NCBI RefSeq assembly: GCF_030504645.1
Contig: NZ_JAUKWQ010000004.1
Coordinates: 248,001-312,000 of the forward strand
Direction of reading: 5' to 3'
DNA: 64,000 bases
From: Rhizobium oryzicola
GTDB lineage: Bacteria; Pseudomonadota; Alphaproteobacteria; Rhizobiales; Rhizobiaceae
Position numbers and translations under genes: made by a program. Shown here piece by piece: positions 25,801 to 32,488 of this stretch. Position 1 is the stretch's first letter. Each line of letters starts with the position of its first letter. The notes beneath the pieces are model-generated. The model had not been told where the DNA came from. It made no database searches and saw nothing but the letters and a program-made list of their open reading frames with translations.

Positions 25801-26846
25801 TCGTTGAATGCCGGCATTTGTGGAAGGTCTACGGCGGCAACGAGGCGGTCTCTTCGGGCAGCGAAAGCATTGAGGAAGTGATTGCCCGCGCCGAGACATC
25901 GGGCGCCTATGTCGCCCTCGCCGACATCAATCTCGGCGTCGAGCGGGGTGAAACGCTCGTTATCATGGGCCTATCCGGATCGGGCAAGTCGACCCTGCTG
26001 CGATGCCTGACGCGGCTGATCGAACCGAGTGCGGGCGAAGTTCTTTTCGACGGTTCGCCGATCACCGGTATGGCGCGCAAGGACCTGCTATCGCTGCGGC
26101 GCAAACATATGAGCATGGTCTTCCAGAATTTTGCGCTTCTGCCCCACCGCACCGTCCTCGGTAATGTCGAGCTGCCGCTGGAAATCCAGAAGCAGGATGC
26201 CAAGTCACGCCGCGCCGCAGCACTCGAAATGATCGAGCTGGTTGGCCTCAAGTCGAAGGTAGATCATTTTCCGCACGAACTTTCCGGTGGTCAGCAGCAG
26301 CGCGTCGGTATTGCGCGAAGCCTGTGCAGCAACCCGTCTCTCTGGCTGTTGGACGAGCCTTTCTCGGCGCTGGATCCTCTCATCCGGCGTGAAATGCAGG
26401 ACGAGATCCTCCGACTTCAGTCGACGCTCGCCAAGGCCGTCGTCTTTGTGACACATGATTTCGAGGAAGCGGCACGCGTTGGCGACAGGATTGCGATCCT
26501 GCGGCAGGGCCGCCTCGTGCAATGCGGAACAGCCGAGGAACTCGTCTGCTTCCCGGCAGACGATTACGTGCGAGCGTTCACGGCGGAAGTCGATCGTGCC
26601 CGGATTTTCAAGGTCGGGCGCTTCATGGAGCGCGGTGTTCCGGATGCCGCGGACAAGAGCCTGCCGATGAATGCAAGCCTGAAGGACGCTTCGCACGTGT
26701 TTGCCCAAGGTGCGCACGTGTTGGCCTTTTGCGATGACCAGCACAAGACGGTTGGCTTCATGCGGCGCGAACAATTTGGCGCAGCACTGGCGGTGGCGGA
26801 GTTTGAGGGCCTGCAGACTAGGGTGAGGACTCAATCATATTATTGA
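25797..26846 (+). CDS. Glycine-betaine-type ABC ATPase (ProV/OpuAA), C-terminus cut by an insertion
   Basis: The 349-residue protein has Walker A GLSGSGKST, Q-loop FQNFALLPHRTV, signature LSGGQQQRVGIARSL, Walker B LWLLDEPFSALDP and the H-loop VTHDFEEA, so the catalytic core is complete. OpuAA/ProV proteins usually have about 400 residues with two CBS domains. Here native sequence ends near residue 340 inside the regulatory region. The last nine codons and the stop come from a MITE-like element starting at 26819. The truncation probably removes part of the regulatory domain without destroying ATPase activity. It partners the binding protein and permease on the opposite strand. Confidence 0.85.
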   Translation: MIVECRHLWKVYGGNEAVSSGSESIEEVIARAETSGAYVALADINLGVERGETLVIMGLSGSGKSTLLRCLTRLIEPSAGEVLFDGSPITGMARKDLLSLRRKHMSMVFQNFALLPHRTVLGNVELPLEIQKQDAKSRRAAALEMIELVGLKSKVDHFPHELSGGQQQRVGIARSLCSNPSLWLLDEPFSALDPLIRREMQDEILRLQSTLAKAVVFVTHDFEEAARVGDRIAILRQGRLVQCGTAEELVCFPADDYVRAFTAEVDRARIFKVGRFMERGVPDAADKSLPMNASLKDASHVFAQGAHVLAFCDDQHKTVGFMRREQFGAALAVAEFEGLQTRVRTQSYY

Positions 26847-27090
26847 AATGGCGCGATGAACGGCCATGATATGCGAGGAGAAGCGCGCTTGAATGGGTCC
26901 GGCACCCATTCAAGCGCTTCGACACAGCAGATCGCAGCCGTTCACGCGTCCTTTGAGGATGTGGGCGCTCCGGCGAGCTACGTCGTTGAAAAGCCTCGCC
27001 GATGCCTTTGCATCGTCTGCGTTTTTCGCCTCGTATCTCATCCGGATCGCCTCACACCATTTCAACAAGATGATTGGGTCCTCACCCTAA
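26819..27090. mobile_element. MITE-like element, copy 1 (about 270 bp)
   Basis: The element is bounded by imperfect terminal inverted repeats of about 32 bp. The left begins GGGTGAGGACTCAATCATAT. The right, read in reverse, begins GGGTGAGGACCCAATCATCT. Both are flanked by TA, which suggests TA target duplication as in IS630 or some IS5-group elements. It has no transposase gene. Inside, at 26885-26917, is a perfect 14-bp hairpin (stem GCGCTTGAATGGGT) with a 5-nt loop. It has inserted in the 3' part of the ABC ATPase gene. A near-identical inverted copy lies at 30535-30830. Confidence 0.8.
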
Positions 27091-27186
27091 GGGCTCGCGT
27101 GGTCAGGCGGGTGTTGCCTGAACCCAGAAGACATAAAGGCCGGAGCGGCTTGAGATCCAATTTCCGTCGTTGAACAGCCTGAGGGA

Positions 27187-28028
27187 ATGATGTCGAAAAC
27201 AAATGCCCCGCACGGGTGGACCGCCACCGAGACCTTGGCTGAACTGCACAGCCGTCGCATTGTTGCGGTCGAACTGTTCGCGCATATGACAGGCAGGTTT
27301 CAAAAACTCGCGCCGCAGGTCAATTCAGTCATCGAGACCCGAATGGATCTTGCACGCTCGACCGCAAAGGCGGACGACAATGGCGAGATTTCAGGACCTC
27401 TAGCCGGTCTCCCGATGACCATCAAGGATACATATGAGGTGAAAGGTTTCGGCTGTACAGGGGGCATGCCGGAGCTGAAGGATTATCGCTCGGTACGGGA
27501 TGCCGACGCGGTAGCACGCCTTAGGAAGGCTGGCGCCGTGTTCTGGGGCAAGACCAACATGCCGGTCGCTGCCGTAGACCACCAGAGCTACAACCCGATC
27601 TTCGGGGTTACGAATAACCCGTGGGATTCGGCCGCTCGCCTGGAGGCTCATCAGGCGGCTCTGCTGCCGCGCTGGCGGCAGGGTTCACCGCGCTCGAACT
27701 CGGCAGTGACATTGGCGGCTCGATCCGGATACCGTCGCATTTCTGTGGCGTGTGGGGTCACAGGCCGAGCTATGGCGTCGTTTCGCAGCGTGGGCGGGTC
27801 CCGCCCAATCCGGGCGCGCTGGTCCAGTCTCCGCTGTCCGTATGCGGACCTATGGCGAGGTACACGGCCGATCTTTCGATGGCTTTTGACATCCTTGCTG
27901 GCGCGGTACACGGAGAAGCCTGGAGGCTGAACCTGCCCCGAGACGATGGAAGGAGCGGTTTTCCTGTTCATTGCTTTGCGACTATTATGGATGCCATCAC
28001 GCAGTTGCGACAGCCTTGCTTGGATTGA
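27187..28028 (+). pseudogene. Amidase (amidase signature family), frameshifted and truncated
   Basis: The first part (27187 to about 27630) reads as an amidase N-terminus: PLAGLPMTIKDTYEVKGFGC with the catalytic Lys, then AVARLRKAGAVFWGKTNMPV. Near 27630 the frame shifts by one base. The signature continues in the next frame as [20 protein letters not shown] and [20 protein letters not shown], which holds the Ser-cisSer region. Homology fades near 27950 (GEAWRLNLP), well short of the usual ~450-500 residues. It therefore lacks the C-terminal half and cannot make a normal enzyme. It once followed the betaine-type ATPase on the same strand and may have belonged to that pathway. Confidence 0.8.
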
Positions 28029-28170
28029 CCAGATGGCGCGCACAGGGTGATCGTTAAGTCAGGAACAGTCGAGAAAGCATGATGGCTGCAATGTCGTGCC
28101 CCGACCCCCAAGCAAATGCCCAACTGACATGCACCGCTGAAACATCGCATATCACTGAAAGCCGGAAGAC

Positions 28171-28920
28171 ATGAATGCCAAGAACTTGACAGAGGGCGCC
28201 AAGGAAACGATCGCCGACCAGATTTACAAGTCCATCCGGAAGGACTTGATGGAGTGCCGTTGGCCCGCGGGTCATACGCTGAAGATCAGAAAACTTTCCG
28301 AGGAATTTGGCGTGAGCCCCATGCCCGTACGTCTGGCCTTGAAGCGCCTGGGAGAGGAAGGTGCGTTGACCGTCGAGGAGAACCGTTCCGCGCGTGTTCC
28401 GGTCATCTCGCAGCGGAGGTTCAGCGAATTCTACGAGATTACGGTCCGGCTCGAAACGCTCGCGCTGGAGAGAGCGTCCGCGCGGATCACGCCGTTGCAG
28501 TTGACCAGTCTGCTTGAAAGAGCCGAGGCGATAAGGCTGGAGATCGAAGATGGGCGGACCGCAGGCTACGCGCAGCGTTTCAACTCGATTTTGATGGAGG
28601 TCTATCGCATTGGAGGGTCAAGCGCCCTCATAGAGATGATCGAATATGCCTGGGTTCATGTCGCTCCGCCATCCAATGCGATTTTCGAGGCACCCGAATT
28701 CGTCGGCAGGATCCATGCGCACTTGATCGAGATCTTTCAGGCATTGAGACGAAAGGATTCCATTGCGGCTGCAAACGCGCTCGTGGCCGCCTTGAGCTTC
28801 GCCGAACGGTCGATATTGCCGTTGGCGGATGAGGAATCAGGCCCAAGCCCCGTGCGTGCGCCAAAGCGCCGGGGGAGAAAGGAAATTTACGCCGCAGAAG
28901 GCTTAGCCGGCGAGGTGTGA
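28171..28920 (+). CDS. GntR-family regulator, FadR/FCD type
   Basis: The 249-residue protein has a winged helix (LKIRKLSEEFGVSPMPVRLA...LKRLGEEGALTVEENRSARV) and a C-terminal helical effector domain of FCD type (YEITVRLETLALERASARIT). The C-terminal tail is basic (APKRRGRKE). It stands alone between a broken amidase and a VOC-fold gene and is enclosed by the two inverted MITE copies. It may have controlled the betaine/amidase locus to its left. The 7-5-7 inverted repeat at 24874 is a possible target. Confidence 0.82.
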   Translation: MNAKNLTEGAKETIADQIYKSIRKDLMECRWPAGHTLKIRKLSEEFGVSPMPVRLALKRLGEEGALTVEENRSARVPVISQRRFSEFYEITVRLETLALERASARITPLQLTSLLERAEAIRLEIEDGRTAGYAQRFNSILMEVYRIGGSSALIEMIEYAWVHVAPPSNAIFEAPEFVGRIHAHLIEIFQALRRKDSIAAANALVAALSFAERSILPLADEESGPSPVRAPKRRGRKEIYAAEGLAGEV

Positions 28921-29026
28921 TCTGCCGCCACGGCATCTGTTGCTCTTCGACCGCAAGGCGCTCGAGACCCGTTTATTAGTTACGCCATTGACCATGAGAT
29001 CAGTGCAGCCATCGGAGGAAATATGC

Positions 29027-29521
29027 ATGGAACAACAAGACAAGCATGACGCATTCGAGAGCCGCATGTTGCGGCTAGCCCGCAAGTGCCGTGAAGAGAA
29101 CCGACTGATTATGAACCACGTGTGCATCCGCGTCGAGGACATCGACCGGATCGAGAAGCTGCTGGCCGAATCCTTCGGCATCGGCGCAGACGGGTTCGTG
29201 CGGGTTGAGGGTGACCTCTTCAAGGGCGAGGCTGCCGTCAGCGGAGCCTGGGTGAGCGACGAGTTCTATCTTGAACTGATGGAGCCGGTCGAAAAGCAGC
29301 AGCTGGGTTATGATACTGGCTGTGGCGCGCCCATCGGGCATCTGAGCGAAATCGGGTTTTTGACGCCCAACATGGACGCCGATCTGAAACGCTTGTCGAA
29401 GCTTGGCTGGCGGGTCACGGACTCTCTTTCCTCCGATGTTTCCAGGGAGGTCAAGATGGACATGGAGCCGTCGATCGGATTTCCGATCGAGTTGATGGAG
29501 ATAAAAAGCGATCGGAAATAG
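29027..29521 (+). CDS. VOC-fold (glyoxalase/dioxygenase superfamily) protein
   Basis: The 164-residue protein has a vicinal-oxygen-chelate fold: MNHVCIRVEDIDRIEKLLAE gives the first beta-alpha unit with a metal-type His, SDEFYLELMEPVEKQQ the second with a Glu, and a second half begins GHLSEIGFLTPNMDADLKRL. The pattern of two His and Glu residues resembles methylmalonyl-CoA epimerase and glyoxalase-like proteins. ATG 29027 is chosen because GGAGG lies 7 nt upstream. The longer frame from 28940 has no ribosome site. The substrate is not apparent. Confidence 0.72.
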   Translation: MEQQDKHDAFESRMLRLARKCREENRLIMNHVCIRVEDIDRIEKLLAESFGIGADGFVRVEGDLFKGEAAVSGAWVSDEFYLELMEPVEKQQLGYDTGCGAPIGHLSEIGFLTPNMDADLKRLSKLGWRVTDSLSSDVSREVKMDMEPSIGFPIELMEIKSDRK

Positions 29522-29632
29522 GATCTACCTTCGATCATCCCGATTCCGATGGAGCTTTCTCCTCGACCGAGAAAGTCTTCCTGCAGTTCTCCCCTAGACA
29601 CAGGCAATGGAAGCCCGAGGCCGAGCATACGA

Positions 29633-29998
29633 ATGGCATATATCAGACTGTTTCCCAAATCCGCCCAGGCAGAGCAACGATTGGCTGGTGACGCTACGTC
29701 AGTGATGAACCTCATCTATCAAGCCACCAAAGATGTCTTTAACGTTCCCGACCATGACATCATCGTTGAGCTTAATCGGTGCACCGCAATTGCGTTCAAC
29801 GCAACGGCTGTCAATAATGGGGCAATTCCTGATGTTGTGATCCAGATCGCGACAAGTGATGGTGAGCTTCAACCTCAATTCCAGGCGCTTTGCGACGAAA
29901 TCATATCCAAGTGGGATGCGCAGTTTGGGAAAATGTTCAAGATCGAACTTTGGGTGAACCTCATCGATACATGGGGCTGTAACATAGATTTTGGGTAA
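29633..29998 (+). CDS. Tautomerase-like small protein, Ala in place of Pro1
   Basis: The protein of about 121 residues resembles the tautomerase superfamily in length and pattern: a short first strand MAYIRLFPK, a helix, a strand DIIVELNRCTAIAFN, then a second beta-alpha-beta half ending in KIELWVNLIDTWGCNIDFG. True members use an N-terminal Pro exposed after Met removal. Here the second residue is Ala, so either the chemistry differs or the assignment is wrong. It follows the VOC gene by about 110 bp. The family call is tentative. Confidence 0.45.
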   Translation: MAYIRLFPKSAQAEQRLAGDATSVMNLIYQATKDVFNVPDHDIIVELNRCTAIAFNATAVNNGAIPDVVIQIATSDGELQPQFQALCDEIISKWDAQFGKMFKIELWVNLIDTWGCNIDFG

Positions 29999-29999
29999 A

Positions 30000-30120
30000 A
30001 GACGTCTTGTCCTGTCATTAGACCGTTCGGTCATCTGGCGCACCGCGTTGCGTTTGAACTCTTCTGTGAAATTCGCTTTGTCCATATAGGCGTCCCACCT
30101 GAAATTTAGGGGAGGAGGCG
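30000..30120 (-). mobile_element. IS3-family OrfA fragment
   Basis: On the minus strand an ATG near 30085 opens MDKANFTEEFKRNAVRQMTE, the N-terminus of IS3-group OrfA transposases. Homology stops after about 22 residues. Only the end of the element remains. Confidence 0.65.
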
Positions 30121-30192
30121 TCAAAAAAGGGGCTGTTCAAACCGATCTGACGTCAAATGCTCTCCTGAGATGGCAGCGGGATCATGCGATCG

Positions 30193-30333
30193 CGTGACAC
30201 GACATCCCCTCCAGCCATCATCGCGAACTGCGTTCAGAGGCAATGAACCTGTGGGCAAAAGTCGCTCGAGCATGAACCGCCGTGGCGAAGCGCGCTACAA
30301 GTGCCTCGCGCCCATTAAGTTTACGATGCCGGT
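30193..30333 (+). mobile_element. IS6-family 3' end (remnant)
   Basis: About 140 bp match 39770-39913, which is the C-terminal end of an IS6-type transposase (HHRELRSEGMNLWAKIARA in the better copy) plus the element end. Here only this 3' end is left, joined directly to a fragment of a CMD/AhpD gene. Confidence 0.65.
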
Positions 30334-30442
30334 TCAGCTCATCCCGAAGCTTTGTCTTCGTCGTCACGTAGTGGTGGACACCATAGAGCGCCTTTGCGCC
30401 GTCGGGTGCCACTTCGGACGAGTTCATGCGGGACATGTTCAT
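30330..30442 (-). pseudogene. Carboxymuconolactone-decarboxylase/AhpD-like N-terminal fragment
   Basis: Reading minus from ATG 30442 (AAGGAAG upstream) gives MNMSRMNSSEVAPDGAKALY and GVHHYVTTKTKLRDEL, the usual start of small AhpD/CMD-family proteins. It is cut after about 37 residues where the IS6 end begins, so the catalytic CxxC half is missing. Confidence 0.5.
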
Positions 30443-30534
30443 CTTCCTTTCTTGAGGACACGGTTCTCCCGTCGTCGGAAAATCCGTCGTTGCAAAAGTT
30501 AAGATTGAGAAGGTTCAGACTGGTGCCGTCAGCC

Positions 30535-30830
30535 TAGGGTGAGGACCCAATCATCTTGTTGAAATGGTGTGAGGCGATCCGGATGAGATACGAGGCGAAA
30601 AACGTAGACGATGCAAAGGCATCGGCGAGGCTTTTGAACGACGTAGCTCGCCGGATCGACCACATCCCGAGCATAATCCTGTCAGGATTATGCGGGGGGA
30701 CGCGCGAACGGCTGCGATCTGCGTTGTCTAAGCGCTTGAATGGGTGCCGGACCTATTCGTGTGCGCTTCTCCTCGCATATCATGGCCGTTCATCGCGCCA
30801 TTTCAATAATATGATTGAGTCCTCACCCTA
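30535..30830. mobile_element. MITE-like element, copy 2 (about 295 bp, inverted)
   Basis: This is the same element as 26819-27090 in the opposite orientation, again with TA at both edges and GGGTGAGGAC terminal repeats. It differs by about 25 extra bases in the middle, which form a perfect 10-bp hairpin (30671-30693, stem GCATAATCCT). The internal 14-bp hairpin of copy 1 is degenerate here. The two copies enclose 3.4 kb with the broken amidase, GntR, VOC and tautomerase-like genes. Confidence 0.8.
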
Positions 30831-30831
30831 G

Positions 30832-30988
30832 CAGATCGAGATCGACGTAGAGCCCGGTCTGCTCAAGCTTGCTGCGGACATGGCGAAGTGCGGAAAAATC
30901 CTCGATTGTAAAGCCTATGCTTGCGAACAGGGTGATTGTTCGTTTCGAGTCTCGACCGCGGCTCCTTCCGGCAATGACCTCCCAGAGA
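30832..30988 (-). pseudogene. Ornithine cyclodeaminase C-terminal fragment
   Basis: The minus strand reads ALWEVIAGRSRGRDSKRTIT and then LFASIGFTIEDFSALRHVR, the conserved C-terminal stretch of ornithine cyclodeaminase/mu-crystallin proteins. The upstream part is replaced by an IS5-type element at 30989. The downstream end runs into the MITE at 30830. Only about 50 residues remain. Confidence 0.65.
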
Positions 30989-31959
30989 GCGTTGGCGCAT
31001 GGATACTTCATCGGCGGCGAGGTAATCGGCTTGGGTTGAAACAACCCGGCGGACCGATCATGCCTGTCAAACACAACGCCTGCCGCCGTCGTCGTATCGG
31101 CAAGATGAAATTCAAGGTCACGAACTGGGCGGAACACGAGGCTGGCCCTCGGCACCGTGGTAGCCTACACGGCGGATAGCGCCTGACGCGCAGTCGTCCT
31201 GGCAGGCCCCGAAGCGCATGACCCGCGGTGGACAGCCGCGCTGTTCCGATCTTGCAAGCCCCGAACAGGCGGAGCGATGACTCTGGTTGTACGCCGGAGA
31301 TAGCGTCCTTGCATGTCCTGCTCGGTAGCGCAGGGCTGCAAGTCTACGGTGCTGGCCAGTGGCTGGACGAAAACATAGTGTCAAATCCCGTCGAGGTTGG
31401 CAAAAACTGCATCTGGAGCTGGATGTTGATAGCGGCAACATCATTGCACACGTCTTGACGGGCCATGATGCAGGGGAATGCCTCGCAGGTGGGCCACTGC
31501 TTGACAAGATCAACATGCCGATCGCGCGGTTCACGGCTGATGGAGACTATGGCGGTGAACCGACCTATGGCGCCGTCACCAGGCACAGCGCCGATGCCGC
31601 AGTAGTTATCCCGCCGCGCGCCAATGAGGGCGAACGCCAGGACGCCGATCCCTCCAATCAACTAAACCAACATATCGCGTCGATCAATGCCGATGGCCAG
31701 ATGAAGTCGCAGGTGGCGACCGGCTACGGAAAGCGGTCATTGGTTGAGACCCCGATCGGTCGCTACAAGTCGATCATCGGCCGTCGGCTGCGAGCACGTT
31801 CATTTTCCGCGCAGCAGACGGAAGTCGCCCACGGCTGCGTCGTCCTCAATTGCATGCTGGCTTGTGCTCGCCCGAATTCCGTTCAGGCTCGGCAAGCTAA
31901 CGCGTAGCCACTGTATCAAAAACCGAAATCCATCCATCAAGTGATCCATGCACCAACGC
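30989..31959 (+). mobile_element. IS5-type insertion sequence, decayed
   Basis: About 971 bp lie between imperfect terminal inverted repeats. The left starts GCGTTGGCGCATGGAT. The right, reversed, starts GCGTTGGTGCATGGAT. The transposase begins near 31060 (CRRRRIGKMKFKVTNWAEHE) and its middle part is broken by frameshifts and stops. The C-terminal DDE part is open from 31359 to 31907 (RRGWQKLHLELDVDSGNIIA, FTADGDYGGEPTYGAV, ETPIGRYKSIIGRRLRARSF). I see no clear target duplication. Partial copies are at 35530 and 37932. Confidence 0.75.
31359..31907 (+). pseudogene. IS5-family transposase, C-terminal open part
   Basis: This 182-codon frame is the C-terminal half of an IS5/IS903-type DDE transposase. 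It contains the second Asp (TADGDYGGEP) and the Glu in the ETPIGRYK...RARS block. Its N-terminal half upstream (about 31060-31370) is in other frames with stops, so no full transposase can be made. Confidence 0.75.
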
Positions 31960-32030
31960 CAATTGCCTTCGCTCTCAACGGTCCATCCCGGCCCAGCACG
32001 CGCTGAATGAGGCCTCAGGTCTTTTTCGAA

Positions 32031-32070
32031 TGCACGAAAATACTTGACTTTACGTGTTATTGCACGAATA
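32031..32070 (+). promoter_or_regulatory. Decamer array A (putative DeoR operator) before nudK stub
   Basis: TGCACG-type decamers lie at 32031 (TGCACGAAAA), 32051 (TACGTGTTAT, weak) and 32061 (TGCACGAATA), that is at offsets 0, +20 and +30. A TTGACT hexamer is at 32044-32049. The array ends 58 bp before the ATG of a NudK-like N-terminal stub. The same layout occurs at 37119-37158 and 38433-38472. Confidence 0.6.
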
Positions 32071-32128
32071 TTGTTGGTATAGAGAACGCGGGCCGATTCC
32101 CCGTTCCCATTTGTATCCGAGGTCTATC

Positions 32129-32170
32129 ATGAGTATTGCCCATCGCATTGGCGTGGAGAATGTAGGCGGC
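32129..32170 (+). pseudogene. NudK-like N-terminal stub
   Basis: ATG 32129 opens MSIAHRIGVENVGG, which resembles the start of the intact nudK (MSIADRVKIEEVTV) and of the decayed copy (MSISQRVRVEHVAT). Homology stops after about 14 codons. I recognise nothing in the next ~300 bp. The call rests on the protein start plus the matching upstream decamer array. Confidence 0.5.
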
Positions 32171-32488
32171 GCGGGCGTATGGCGAAGCATTTGCTGCCAT
32201 CCGGCCGGCATTCTCCCTTGTTCAAACACTGCCATTCATGGATGACCCAATTTTGGTGGAAGTCGAGGCTGTCGCTGTGCGCAACGCCGCATGTGAGACG
32301 GGCAAACGGCGCCGCTTTCTCATGGGATTGTTGGCGTCTTCATCCCAACGGGGTGCAGGCTTAGTTCTTACGGTCGCCGGGTAAGATGCGGTGCATTCTG
32401 AGAATGTGCTGCTGTGGACCTACTCCCTTATGGCGATTGTTCGCAGCACCAAATCTTTTGTTTGGCGACGAATAGGTCAATAAATTTT

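Noticed and set aside
26885..26917. 14-bp hairpin as a rho-independent terminator of the ABC ATPase gene
   Set aside because: There is no U-run and it lies inside a transposable element, so it is better explained as part of the element.
31744..31944. Small alternative frames within the IS5 transposase remnant
   Set aside because: They are other-frame readings of the transposase C-terminus, not separate genes.
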